This document shows positions 21,601 to 31,689 of a DNA stretch of 64,000 nt, piece by piece; the stretch's first letter is position 1, and every line of letters starts with the position of its first letter. Origin of the DNA: Cepaea nemoralis (Eukaryota > Mollusca > Gastropoda > Stylommatophora > Helicidae); NCBI GenBank assembly GCA_014155875.1, contig JACEFZ010018318.1, forward strand, positions 310,001-374,000, read 5' to 3'. The notes beneath the pieces are model-generated. The model was not told the origin of the DNA, made no database searches, and worked only from the letters and a program-made list of their open reading frames with translations. The position numbers were made by a program, and so were the translations under genes.

Positions 21601-23897
21601 TTGGATACTCTTTTGCAATGGTACTATTTTTTATTTTCACTTTGTTTATTTATTTATTAAAAGTTTGTTGGTATCTTTTGACAGAAGACTGCAGACTCTT
21701 AATTTGTATTTACATGGCTGTAGATGAATTTAACCCCATAGTAGATATAGTGGGAAACATGGATAATGTAAAATACTACCAACATCACTTGAATAATGAC
21801 AGTGTTTTTGTTCTATTCCAAGAGTCTGTTTTACGAGACCGGTTCAACCCCAAAGCTGCACATGGTAAAAAAACCAAAACATAACTCTGCAGCTGTGTAT
21901 TAAATGAGAACTGATGTGCTGGCAAGTCAGTCCCTATCTCTGCAGCTGTGTATTAAATGAGAACTGATGTTCTGGCAAGTCAGTCCCTATCTCTGCAGCT
22001 GCGTATTAAACGAGACCTGATGTGCTGGCAAGTCAGTCCCTATCTCTGCAGCTGTGTATTAAATGAGAACTAATGTTCTGGCAAGTCAGTCCCTATCTCT
22101 GCAGCTGTGTATGAAATAAGAACTGATGTGCTGGCAAGTCAGTCCCTATCTCTGCAGCTGTGTATTAAATGAGAACTGATGTGCTGGCAAGTCAGTCCCT
22201 ATCTCTGCAGCTGTGTATTAAATGAGAACTGATGTGCTGGCAAGTCAGTCCCTATCTCTGCAGCTGTGTATTAAATGAGAACTGATGTGCTGGCAAGTCA
22301 GTCCCTATCTCTGCAGCTGTGTATTAAATGAGAACTGATGTTTCTGGCAGTCAGTCCCTATCTGCAGCTTAATGATTGGCGCTGTGTATTAAATGAGAAC
22401 TGATGTGCTGGCAAGTCAGTCCATATCTCTGCAGCTGTGTATTAAAGAGAACTGATGTGCTGGCAAGTCAGTCCCTATCTCTGCAGCCTGTGTATGAAAT
22501 AAGAACTGATGTGCTGGCAAGTTCAGTCCCTATCTTTGCAAGCTGTGTATGAAATAAGAACTTGATGTGCTGGCAAGGTCCAGTCCATATCTCTGCAGCT
22601 GTGTATGAAATAAGAACTGACGTGCTGGACAAGTCAGTCCCTATCTCTGCAGCTGTGTATTAAATATTTTACATTGTTTCCGCATTTCATTTTCGAATCA
22701 AACATACAAACAATGACGGACAGATGTAAAAGCACTCCACTACCAGTCCAACATAAAGAAAATGCGTAAGCAAACTGTAGCCGCAAACAAAACAATCCAG
22801 AGGCCATAACAGCTCAACCACATATCCTCCATTTTGGATGACGTCCATGTTTTCTATCATCTCAGGCAGTTGCTGCTGTCTCCATGCAGGGAACTTGTGT
22901 GCATTGTAAATAGGTTTGACTGTTGATATGTTAAGTATGGGATCTGCCCTAATCTTTCGTTTTGTGGTTTCTATAAAGTTGCTACTCTTCAGTTTTCCCT
23001 TTCCAAAGCTATTAAACCTTTTATACATAGGGTGGTCTGTTAATCTTCTAAATTTTTCTGCTTGTTGTTGAGTTCTGCTATCTCTTCTATCCTGCATTGG
23101 TTGTAAACAAGTGATCTTTTCTAGTTCATTAATAGGCGTTTTCTTCAGGCTTCCAGTTATGATCCACATTCCTTGATTTGGGACTCTACTTATTTTGTTA
23201 AAGTTTGACTTAGCTGCTGTTGCTCAAGCTGCGATGCCATATTCCAGTACTGGCCTCACCCATCCAGTGTATAACTTCTTGAAAACTTTCTCATCTGCTC
23301 CCCACGTTGTACCAGCAAGCTTTTTCATGATTGCCATTCTTTGCCTTGCTTTGTTCGATTTTTCTCAACCTGTGTCTTCCATGTCAGGCGACGATCAAAG
23401 GTAACTCCTAGATAGTTTGGATTTTCTTCATGACACAATATTTTTCCATTCAATACCAGCTTAGGGTGCTCAGTCTGATTACAGAGGGAGAACACTGTGC
23501 ATGTTGTTTTCTCCTCACTTTTCTTCACTAGCCATGATTTTGACAAGTCCTCTAACACTAATAAGGCTATTGTTGTGTATTATGTTCTAGTTTTCACATT
23601 CAAACAACAATAATGCCACTTATTTTTATCTCATCACAGCACACAGCAGCGGGACCGGGAGGCGGAGGTCAGTCATTGTCTAGCCCTGGGAGCTGCCTGG
23701 AGGATTTCCGTGCCACTCCATTCATTGAGTGTAACGGTGCCCGTGGCACCTGCCACTATTTTGCCAATAAACTCAGCTTTTGGCTAGCGACAATAGAACG
23801 AAATGAGCAGTTTATAACACCAATTAGTCAAACACTGAAGGCAGGCAACTTGCGAAACCGCGTCAGTAGATGTAATGTTTGTACTAAAATTGTCTGA
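13077..23897 (+). CDS. COL4A2: Collagen type IV alpha chain (alpha-2-like), 3' end of gene, four exons
   Basis: Exons 13077-13193, 18268-18459, 21334-21620 and 23640-23897 join in phase (1, 1, 1, 0 at the boundaries) and encode 284 residues to a TGA stop. The product is a basement membrane collagen chain. After 18 uninterrupted Gly-X-Y triplets there is a complete NC1 domain of two C4 repeats with six cysteines each. NC1 drives chain selection and trimer/hexamer assembly outside the cell (family knowledge). Wording such as [21 protein letters not shown] and [17 protein letters not shown] is closer to vertebrate alpha-2(IV) than alpha-1(IV) from memory. The 5' exons are not in the window. The upstream sequence is an LTR element and satellite, so a long intron is inferred. 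Introns are full of tandem arrays. Confidence 0.93.
13380..13815. repeat. Dispersed repeat family A, copy 1
   Basis: This shares order and wording with 19965-20772 and 22690-22850: CCAACAGC near the start, CAGATGTAAA followed by CACTCCACA, CACAGCTCACA, GCAAACTGTA and a closing segment ending in ACCGGAAGT or similar. No coding potential is apparent. It is a non-autonomous interspersed repeat of unknown class in a collagen intron. Confidence 0.65.
14040..14270. repeat. Degenerate body of the SINE family seen at 36480-36900
   Basis: GGGTAGGTTTTTCTTTCCCA, TTCCAACTGTCGTAGGAT and GTCCATCTCACTACCCA align in order with the SINE body at 36640-36770. The tRNA-like head is not recognisable here. The 65-bp tandem array starts directly where this similarity ends. 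Confidence 0.55.
14271..14728. repeat. 65-bp tandem repeat, seven copies
   Basis: The unit contains GTCATTAGAAACCAAAAGTT and GGACAAATGCCCAGCCTG. The period is 65 bp with few substitutions. It begins within SINE-like sequence (TCACTACCCAAGAAATCAGGGG). Confidence 0.93.
14790..16530. repeat. 30-bp tandem repeat, about 58 copies
   Basis: The unit is 30 bp, built around ACATCAGAAGTCTACATCAA. More than 20 consecutive copies are nearly identical, which points to recent expansion. Long 10-residue-repeat open frames (608 residues on +) result from the unit length and lack of stops. One extra base near 15986 switches the reading frame without disturbing the array. It lies inside the first collagen intron in the window (13194-18267). 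Confidence 0.95.
16989..17523 (+). mobile_element. Mariner-like DNA transposon, internal deletion derivative with TIRs
   Basis: The ends are inverted repeats: TTCAAATGAAAAC near 16998 and its reverse complement GTTTTCATTTGAA near 17502. TA dinucleotides flank the ends (16987-16988 and 17524-17525), matching the mariner target duplication. Inside, 17123-17341 encodes the N-terminal transposase DNA-binding region; the catalytic DDE/D core is missing. About 535 bp remain of an expected 1.3 kb (family knowledge). Confidence 0.8.
17123..17341 (+). pseudogene. Mariner-like transposase N-terminal fragment
   Basis: The 72-residue frame, [20 protein letters not shown] to the stop, has the helix-turn-helix wording of mariner/SETMAR-type transposases ([11 protein letters not shown], followed by DCSRPGQA, compare the common SRSGRP linker). 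It ends before the catalytic domain, so it cannot transpose by itself. Confidence 0.75.
17715..18110 (+). mobile_element. RTE-like non-LTR retrotransposon 3' end
   Basis: The + strand reads in pieces like the C-terminus of RTE-type ORF2: [11 protein letters not shown] near 17780, then [18 protein letters not shown] and a TWMDW segment near 17905-18000. It ends with a (GATGAT)n-like tail at 18087-18102. Several frame breaks are present. Related tails occur at 53490-54372, 56548-56755 and 59325-59915. Confidence 0.7.
18268..18459 (+). CDS. COL4A2: Collagen IV exon: end of triple helix and start of NC1
   Basis: The acceptor is GGTGTATAG before 18268 and the donor is GTAACT after 18459. The last triplets ([15 protein letters not shown]) run into the NC1 start at [10 protein letters not shown], a hallmark of type IV chains, followed by the first NC1 cysteine (PQCAPEH) and [13 protein letters not shown]. 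Confidence 0.95.
18480..18667. repeat. (CT)n microsatellite, about 186 bp
   Basis: An almost pure CT dinucleotide tract with a few CCTCTCT interruptions near 18566-18590 and a C-run at 18667. It lies about 20 bases downstream of a collagen splice donor. Confidence 0.97.
18885..19961. repeat. 71-bp tandem array, part 1
   Basis: The unit is 71 bp, with TTTGTCCTAGCTGTTACTGT and AATTTCAATCCCACACAGTT. Early copies are diverged and of variable length; copies from about 19440 on are close to identical. A segment at about 19155-19320 interrupts it and resembles the (TTAG)n tail and TAAGTGCTC body of the SINE at 36480-36900. Confidence 0.92.
19962..20784. repeat. Dispersed repeat family A, copy 2, with internal 266-bp tandem duplication
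   Basis: This shares wording with 13380-13815. It contains two copies of a 266-bp block (about 20158-20423 and 20424-20690), each with AAAATCCATAGCTCCAGT, CAGGAGTCTCCT and CAGTAGCAGTAGCAG. It splits the 71-bp array into two parts, so it inserted after the array existed. Confidence 0.75.
20785..21105. repeat. 71-bp tandem array, part 2
   Basis: About 4.5 copies of the same 71-bp unit as 18885-19961, with CATACAG in place of CACACAG and TTTACACAG in place of TTAACCCAT. The fixed differences show that the two parts have been homogenised separately. Confidence 0.9.
21334..21620 (+). CDS. COL4A2: Collagen IV exon: most of first and start of second NC1 C4 repeat
   Basis: The acceptor is GTCACTTAAAG before 21334; the exon ends ATG with donor GTACTA after 21620. 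It encodes [33 protein letters not shown], the PVPMMPV segment and SRCVVC, which closes the first C4 repeat. [18 protein letters not shown] opens the second. The region holding the sulfilimine methionine (Met93 in vertebrate numbering) lies at PMMPV. Confidence 0.95.
21884..22662. repeat. 53-bp tandem repeat, about 14 copies
   Basis: The unit is 53 bp: CTCTGCAGCTGTGTATTAAA followed by TGAGAACTGATGTGCTGGCA. The first eight copies are clean. From 22330 to 22640 the copies carry many single-base insertions and deletions, unlike the substitutions in the clean part. Confidence 0.94.
22690..22850. repeat. Dispersed repeat family A, copy 3 (partial)
   Basis: CAGATGTAAAAGCACTCCAC, TACCAGTCCAACATAAAG, GCAAACTGTAGCC and CATATCCTCCATTTTGGA match the 3' half of family A at 13600-13800. 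Confidence 0.65.
22850..23560 (-). pseudogene. Non-LTR retrotransposon ORF2 C-terminal fragment
   Basis: On the - strand, 23558-23325 reads [40 protein letters not shown], the YLG/LTW signature after the RT core in Jockey/CR1-like elements. After a frameshift, the stretch to 22850 continues with [33 protein letters not shown] and [14 protein letters not shown]. At least one stop and one frameshift disable it. It lies in the last collagen intron, antisense to the gene. Confidence 0.8.
23640..23897 (+). CDS. COL4A2: Collagen IV terminal exon: end of NC1
   Basis: The acceptor is CTCATCACAG before 23640, phase 0. It encodes [38 protein letters not shown], a TLKAG segment holding the lysine expected to form the sulfilimine crosslink (Lys/Hyl211, family knowledge), SRCNVC and the stop at 23895-23897. 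Confidence 0.95.
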   Translation, partial: HTAAGPGGGGQSLSSPGSCLEDFRATPFIECNGARGTCHYFANKLSFWLATIERNEQFITPISQTLKAGNLRNRVSRCNVCTKIV

Positions 23898-26800
23898 AAG
23901 AAAGTATCTCATACATATTACTGATTCTAGTTGTTACAATAACATACTTTGTTTCCAGTTATTATTAATGAAGAATCTGGTTGTCATGAGTATCATTATC
24001 ACCTTCACGAGTGAGTTAGAAATGACCGCTCACTTCTACCTTTGTCTCAGTATTTATATTTAGCACACAATGGTGCTAGGTGAATCTGTGTAACTCTTTA
24101 ACTCATTCACTATGCAAGTGTTAACTGATGTGGATTACATCGTTTTTTGTGATCTATCAAAACTTGCACCCTTTACTATATTTTTGTTTAGATTGTGTCT
24201 GCTTGTGGGTAGAATAGAACTTTAAAAAGAACAATTTACTCTTACTGGGCATTCTGTTCCAGTAATTGTAAATCACTAGATGAAAATAGTGATAGTAACA
24301 TATCAATGGTAACAAGTCAAGAGTAACATATCAAGGGAACAAGTCAAGGATCATAGGTCAAGGATAACAGGTCAAAGTACAAATTCAAGGATCACAAATA
24401 AAGGGTAACAAGGCATCCAGTGTCAACACTCGGCTGATTCCTTCAGTCATAATTCATGGCAATTCGAGCATGTTGAATAAAGACAAGATTATCCTAACCA
24501 ACCAATGTTAAAACTTTAATATCTTTCTGAAGACGTTACATACTGAATGAGTTAAACCACATCTTTTCTTGTACAACTATACTTTTATAGAAAGTTTAAC
24601 AGGCTCTTAGTGTTTTCAAAGTTGTGTATTGTCACAGAATACAAGCTATGGTTTGCACATATAAATATACAGTTATAAATCTAATTATATATATACATAT
24701 TATACATATTCATTAACCCTGTTATATGTTTGAGTAATGTATACTTGAAGTATGTGAGTCTGCGTGTGCTATATAACACAAAAGCTTGTACAAAGAACAG
24801 GTGTGAATATCTATGTTCAGTCACTTACATGTTTTTTTTTTAAATTACCTTTATTATTCATTAAGTTATCTTCAAAGGGCAAGACAAATACTATCTTAAG
24901 TGGTATCGTTGTCCACCATCAGGTTTTTTTTCATTTAGTGGTGCAATGTATTGTTTAAATGCTGCTCAATTTTGCCCTCTCATATTATTTTCTTTATAAT
25001 TATCTGATATATATATACATACACATTTAGAATGGTGTTAAGAGGAGGTTCAGGTCGTGTGTTTTTTTGCTTGGCAAGCAATAGCATGTTATAAAGGTAA
25101 GCAGGCATGTGATGATAAGTAGGATTTAGTTAACATTTGGTATGTAGGTAGCAGATTTGCAAAGAACATTTAGGAAGAAAGTAAGATACTTTTATACCGA
25201 ACAAGGCATAGGGCACCAAAAACTTAGTAGAATAAGTAATAAGGATCTCGTTGATGGTAGATGCTTGTAAAATCATATATATATATATATACACACACAT
25301 GTATAAATAGTATAGTATTTGAAACAGACTTTGCTTGCTGTAGAGACCAATCCAAATGAGTAAATTCAGAGAGAGATTAAACAAAATGTATTGTAAGTAC
25401 TTAGTTAATAAAACTGCATATGTCCTATTCATACTAAACTTTTGGTTCTTTTCTTGCATTTTGTCTTTTCTTGCTAAATTTGCTTTTGTTGTATTCTTGA
25501 AGGTGTGGAATTTTTGGTTTCATTTGCAGTGTGTAAAGCAAGGGTTGATGAACTATGTAATTTTGTTTCAAAACTGGTGACTAAACACTCAGTTATTCAG
25601 GTTTTGTTCCATTAAGCATCAGAGTACACATCAAATTAGACAGTGTGCATCAAAAACCAGATATTTGATGGCTGTTCATGTTGTGTTTCTGTCAGTTTCG
25701 TGAGTGTTTCGAGACTAAAAGTACAGCTGGAGTCCTGTCACCATTGGTTTACTCTTTGCACTCATAATCCATGGTTTTGTATGTTCTTCTTTAAAAGTAA
25801 TGATAGAGAGCATGACTGCTGTTGGCAGTTTCAAATTGAAGATTGTGTGTGCAACACAAAGATATAAATATGTTGAACTGTGTGAAAATATACACAGCAC
25901 ATAGTTATTCTAATTATTTAGTGTGTTTAAAACTGCAGTTTAGCACAAAAGCGGAGATATAGCACATAATTAGCCTGCGAGAACTGTAGTCTGGCATTCA
26001 ATCTCTGTTGTGGCAGGATTTTTTGCCCCAACCATTTTGGCTCTGAGATCAATCTTGTTTAATAAAATGGGAACCAAAGTGAAGATGGGCAATGCTGCAG
26101 ATATATTGACCATGTAACTACACAAGTGCTGTGCCATTTGACGTGTAAAATAAGGAGCTTAGAATCATCCTAATGACATGTACATCCAATTTGTTTTAAC
26201 CAAATAATGTGGCGTACAATATTTTTAGAGCAAACTGCATGCTACTGCATGCATAGTGTGTTTTGTGCTAAGATTAATGTGCACATGTCTGAATTCCTGC
26301 TTTGGAGACTGTGACCATTGCTTGCTATTGTACACACATGGTGTAGTGTCAGGGCTTCATTTGGAGTGCATTACCTTGGTTTGACCTCAGTTCTTGTTCT
26401 TGTGCAAGATCTCAAGACAGAAACATAACCGACTTGAGAACATTCTAATTGTGTCCACAGGATGCAGATTTAAAAAGGAAATAGTAACATAGCAGTGACT
26501 GTACTGATCATATTTCATATACAAATAATCGACCATTGAATATAAAGAAATACAACTTTTTATTGTAACACTATATATTAGCATATTCAATATTGAATCT
26601 TTCATGAACTTATTTTTTCCCCATTCTAATATTAATACATCTGCCTACAAAAAGCATCATAATGTTCAATATGTTTTATTTTCCAGGCTGGACAGATTAA
26701 TCTGTAAAGCATAGAATTTAATCTTAGTTCATAACCTATTAATTAGCCACAATGCGATGACAAAATTGGACTTGTTTGATGTTCATGAAGGTAGGAGTTT

Positions 26801-27590
26801 AAGTTACTTTTCAAGCAAACCTAGAAATGTAGAAAATATGTCATGAATTGATTTTGTTCTTCTGTAAATTATTTAGCCAAATTTTGGTATTTGTTATTAA
26901 TGCGGAGCAGAATAAATTATATTGACAACAAACTGGCTAAAAGAATACATGTAAATTTTTATTTTCTGGCTGATTTGAAAAGTTTGTATCTTTATCAATT
27001 ATTTTTACAGAATATGAAATTCCTGAGTGGTCATACATCAAAATACTATTTGTTTTGTAAAACTACTTTATGTAGCATTATTGAGTTACCTTGCCAGATT
27101 CTAATGAATATCATAATCTAGAAAAGTCTCATTGTCTTTCTTGCTTGAAAGTTGTACATTGGATACCGCACATGCTTCAGTGTGATTGATGTGTTTGACT
27201 TAGTTCACTTTGGTTTATGGTTGTAACTTGACGTTTTAATGAAGTCATAATGTCTCTCCATGTAACTGAACTACTGAAGTGCTTTGCTATATATACTATA
27301 CATCTTATCTTTAGTGTTCAAGCTTATGAAAGCCAACCAAACTGCGAGTTGCCTTAACTACAACAAGACAAACATATTTCTTTCTGCTTTATTTCAGGTT
27401 AAAATAAAATTCATGTAATTTCATTGTATAATTCATTTTGAATCTGAAAAACAAAGATAGGGGTCAAATTTGAAAATTTTCATTGAAAATTCTGGTTTAA
27501 TAAAATTCTTTTGAAAGTTTTTCTATGGTTTGTTTCTTAAATGGTGACTGTTTTGAAAGTTGATGTCTTTTGTCTAGTGAGAGGCCCTGA
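23898..27590. other. Collagen 3' UTR and intergenic AT-rich sequence
   Basis: No gene is supportable. It is AT-rich with short AT/CA microsatellites (for example near 25278-25300). Possible poly(A) signals AATAAA occur at 24476-24481 and several later sites. Which is used cannot be told from sequence. Confidence 0.5.
24476..24481 (+). terminator. Candidate poly(A) signal for the collagen gene
   Basis: AATAAA lies about 580 bases after the collagen stop codon. It is only a candidate: AATAAA recurs by chance in this AT-rich stretch. Confidence 0.25.
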
Positions 27591-27599
27591 ACTTGTTAT

Positions 27600-28400
27600 G
27601 TCTCTCTCGCCCTCTCTCACCTCTGCCTTTCCCACATGCACACCTGTCTCTCTCACACACATTCCTGTCTCTCTCTATCTTGCACACACCACTCTCACCT
27701 CTGTCTGTCTTGCACACACCACTCTCACCTCTGTCTGTCTTGCACACACTCTCACCTCTGTCTGTCTCACATGCACATATATCTCTCTCTCACACACACA
27801 CACACACCTCTCTCTCACCTCTGTCTCACATGTACATCTGTCTCTTTCACACTCATCTCTGTCTCTCTCTTTCTCATACACACCACTCTCACCTCTGTCT
27901 CACATGCGCATCTGTCTCTCTCATACTTCTCTCTCCCCTCTGTCCGTCTCACATGCAAATATGTCTCTCTCTCACACATATACACACATCTCTCTCTTCC
28001 CTCTGCTTGTCTCACATCTGTCTCTCTTTCACACATGCACATCTGTCTCTCTCACACACCTCTCTGTCTCTCTCTCTTGCTCACACTTACCACTCTCACC
28101 TCTGTCTGTCTCACATGCACATCTGTCTCTCTCACACCTCTCTCACACACACACACACACTCACCTCTCTCTCCCCTCTGCCTGTCTCACACGCACATCT
28201 GTCTCTCTCACACACACCTCTGTCTCTCATACACACACGCACAAACACAAAACTATCTCTCTCTCACCTCTGTCTATCTCACACACCTCTCTATCTCTCT
28301 CACACACATGTGCACCTATCACTAACACACCTCTCTCTGTCTCACACACATGCATCTCTTTTCCACTTGCATGCACACACCTGCACACACACACACAAGA
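27600..28400. repeat. Pyrimidine-rich CT/CA imperfect simple repeat, about 800 bp
   Basis: One strand is made almost only of CTCTGTCTCTCTC and CACACACA words with ACATGCACAT inserts. It lacks stops in all three + frames, which creates overlapping Ser/Leu/His/Thr-rich open frames. The overlap of all frames shows composition, not coding. Confidence 0.92.
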
Positions 28401-28605
28401 GGAAGAAACACTATTTCCACATTCCTTCAGTTATGAATATATTTTAACAATCAGGTAGCACCAAGTATAACCTTGTGTCCTATGTAGTACACACATCGGT
28501 GTCAGTGATGCTGTCAAAACCCGACACTGCTGTGAAAAATGGGGCCACAGTGCTGTAGAGAAATGGTAAAGTCAGTACAAGTTACCACCCTTGTCCAGGC
28601 CCTGA

Positions 28606-29375
28606 AGCATACTGGGTATATGGCGCTGGCTCCACATGTTGATAGACCAATCAGCGCTTGAGGGCTGCTGTAATCTACATACTGGGTATATGGCGCTGGC
28701 CCCACATGTTGATAGACCAATCAGCGCTTGAGGGCTGCTGTAGTCTACATACTGGGTATATGGCGCTGGCTCCACATGTTGATAGACCAATCAGCGCTTG
28801 AGGGCTGCTGTAGTCTACATACTGGGTATATGGCGCTGGCCCCACATGTTGATAGACCAATCAGCGCTTGAGGGCTGCTGTAGTCTACATACTGGGTATA
28901 TGGCGCTGGCCCCACATGTTGATAGACCAATCAGCGCTTGAGGGCTGCTGTAGTCTACATACTGGGTATATGGCGCTGGCCCCACATGTTGATAGACCAA
29001 TCAGCGCTTGAGGGCTGCTGTAGTCTACATACTGGGTATATGGCGCTGGCCCCACATGTTGATAGACCAATCAGCGCTTGAGGGCTGCTGTAGTCTACAT
29101 ACTGGGTATATGGCGCTGGCCCCACATGTTGATAGACCAATCAGCGCTTGAGGGCTGCTGTAGTCTACATACTGGGTATATGGCGCTGGCCCCACATGTT
29201 GATAGACCAATCAGCGCTTGAGGGCTGCTGTAGTCTACATACTGGGTATATGGCGCTGGCCCCACATGTTGATAGACCAATCAGCGCTTGAGGGCTGCTG
29301 TAGTCTACATACTGGGTATAGGCGATAGGCCACATGTTGATAGACCAACCAGCGCTTGAGGGTGCTTTAGTCTAA
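28606..29375. repeat. 70-bp tandem repeat, about 10.5 copies
   Basis: The unit is 70 bp, with CATACTGGGTATATGGCGCT and GATAGACCAATCAGCGCTTG. Most copies are identical except a C/T at GGCCCCACA/GGCTCCACA; the last copy is degraded. Near-identity suggests a recent expansion. Confidence 0.95.
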
Positions 29376-30219
29376 TCAGACAGCCACATTTACTTCCATG
29401 ACATTTGCCTGCATCCCATGTGGTCGGGTTGACAATTAGAGAGCAGGTCGGTATAAAATCTGCCTTGGATAGGATCTTGACATAGACCAGTAGGCCAACA
29501 GGCTAGTGTTCTAGATAAAGCGCTACCACAGCTACCTTGGAGGTATGGCGTCCGTCACTGATTCGAAAAGACCTGGTACGATTTACTGAATGGGTTATTT
29601 TTCAGAATAAGTAGCTCATGGATATTATACGTCGACTTGATTCTAGAGTCGTGGAAGAAATGCCCAGCCTTCTCAGACACAGCCGACAGAATGGGCAATC
29701 TGCACATTTCACATTTTACGGCAGATGAACATTGAAAAGTGAAGGCCAAATGATCATTGCCCATTCTAAATTTCAAAGTTATAAAAGCTACGCACACAAA
29801 AATAGTGATTAGTTATAAAAGTGGAGCACCTGCTGATCATAGTAAACATTCCTCGGTAGTTACTGTCATCAATTTGACTGGGGTTACATCCTGTGTGGGC
29901 AACCACTCGGTCAAAAGTCATTTTCTCCTACTGGTGCTTAGTTCTGGGTGCAGTTTGAGATCCCTTAACTTTGTCAGAAGAGGTTAATTACCACCCCAGA
30001 TTCCAGAAAGAAAACGCGGAACAAATGTCTGTTATGCTGATTGCAGACACCGTCCCTGGATACTGAAGAAAACAGCCAAGAACTGGCTCTTTGGAGATAA
30101 AATATAGATTTTGCTGTTCTTGGTATCACCAGAAGTAAGAAAGGAGTTAAGATATGCAGACTAATCTAGTTACTTATGGGCTGCATAGGCAAGGTACCTC
30201 CCCTGACATAAATCTACGT
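29376..30219. other. Intergenic stretch, no gene recognised
   Basis: I see no spliced gene. A 80-residue open frame on - (29797-29555) with several cysteines matches nothing I know and has no support. The TGATTCGAAAAGACC near 29560 is B-box-like, so a SINE remnant is possible. Confidence 0.35.
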
Positions 30220-31180
30220 CTGGAATATATGTGTGAACCCCCACTAAATGCTCTATAATCAATGTGTGCACTCGATCTTGTACCCAATTTTTTCCCATCT
30301 GATGTTATAAATGCCTCTAGGTATCTAAATTATCCACTTGGTTAAGAATTTTTCCTTCTATTTTACATTTTGGTGTCATCATTTTCTTTGATATTACCAT
30401 TGTTACTGTTTTCTTGATATTCAAGAGAGTCCTTTCCTTGCACTCTCTGTTACTACAACGTCTAAAAATTGCTGTAGGTCTGTTGAATTATCCGCCACCA
30501 ATACTGTGTCATCTGCATAGCGTATATTATTTATATTATAACCTCCAACTAGTATTCCTGGCATCTCTTTGATCTCTCTCATTATTACTTCGCTATACAG
30601 GGAGAAAAGATCTGGTGACAAGACACACCCCTGTCGTACTCCTAGCTTTATCTGTTCGTAACTACCCTCTTTATTTCCCATTTTAATTGCTGCTACTTGG
30701 TTCCAGTAAACATTCTTTATTATTCTTAAATCTTTTCCATCAATGTTGATATCTTCCAACATTTTAATCAGTTCATCATGTTTATTTTATCAATGCCTTA
30801 GTATAATCTATGAAGCACAAATATATGTCTCTCTGTTTCTCTATTGACCTTTCTATTAGTGTCCGTAATGTATAAATTGCATTGTTTGTGCCCTTTCCTT
30901 CCACAAATCCATACTGTTCTTCACTAATTTCCATTTTTATTTTCTTTTTGTTTCTTCTCATTATGATTCTGAGTAGAAGCTTAGTGATATGGTTTATGAG
31001 GTTAATTGTACGAAAATCTTCACAATCAATTGCTCCTGGTCTTTTTGGTATAGCTATAAATACAGATTTCAGCATATCACTGGGTAAATATCCACTACTG
31101 TAAATATCATTCAACATTTTGGTTAATATATCTACTCCAAATTCTCCCAACACGTCTAATTGTAGCGATACCAATAGTAA
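30220..31180 (-). pseudogene. RTE-like reverse transcriptase fragment
   Basis: - strand reading gives IPKRPGAIDCEDFRTINLIN, EEQYGFVEGKGTNNAIYTLR and CFIDYTKA (motif A, catalytic Asp) in 31180-30782. After a frame break, 30762-30421 reads GVRQGCVLSPDLFSLYSE (motif B) and NNIRYADDTVLVAD (motif C, YADD intact), then a TVTMVISKK-like continuation to about 30220. Wording fits RTE-type ORF2 (family knowledge). The 5' side is cut by trinucleotide repeats at 31195-31357. Confidence 0.85.
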
Positions 31181-31194
31181 TAGTATTATTATTA

Positions 31195-31195
31195 T

Positions 31196-31254
<59 letters not shown>

Positions 31255-31286
31255 GTAGTAGTAGTAATAGCAGCAATAGTACTAGC

Positions 31287-31342
<56 letters not shown>

Positions 31343-31357
31343 CCATCATCATCATCA
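31195..31357. repeat. Trinucleotide microsatellites (TAG)n and (CAT)n
   Basis: Two adjacent trinucleotide runs, (AGT/TAG)n at 31195-31275 and (CAT)n at 31287-31357. Either frame gives homopolymer-like open frames (poly-Ser, poly-His, poly-Met), which are not genes. Confidence 0.97.
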
Positions 31358-31689
31358 CGTGCCTTACCGGATAGCGTAGGCGATCATACCACCCAAAATA
31401 TTGCGATCTCCGACAGCATTGAGCAATTCACGGATTGACTCACGCTACAGGGATGTCCATTAACAGCATTATCTTCATGCAATGGTGGTAGTCGCAGTAC
31501 CAATATTACCAGTAGTACTAGTCATCAGCATTAGTGGGCTCGTTAGCGAAGTTGATAGCTAACAGCGCTGATAAAGTCATGAGCACGGTCGATTTTGATT
31601 CGTCGCCTACATAATTGAGGGAAATAATGGCCACCTATTCCTGCATTCAGACCGACAAATGGGATGGCGCTAACACATCTCTGACCCAT

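Noticed and set aside
27541..28458. Ser/Leu/His-rich frames of 229-305 residues in all three + frames
   Set aside because: Three overlapping frames over the same CT/CA tract show a lack of stops by composition.
29555..29797. 80-residue cysteine-containing frame on -
   Set aside because: No homology recognised, no splice or promoter context; chance cannot be excluded.
30782..31276. Leucine-rich start of the - strand RT frame as a signal peptide
   Set aside because: The poly-Leu/Ile part is a trinucleotide microsatellite fused to the RT fragment.
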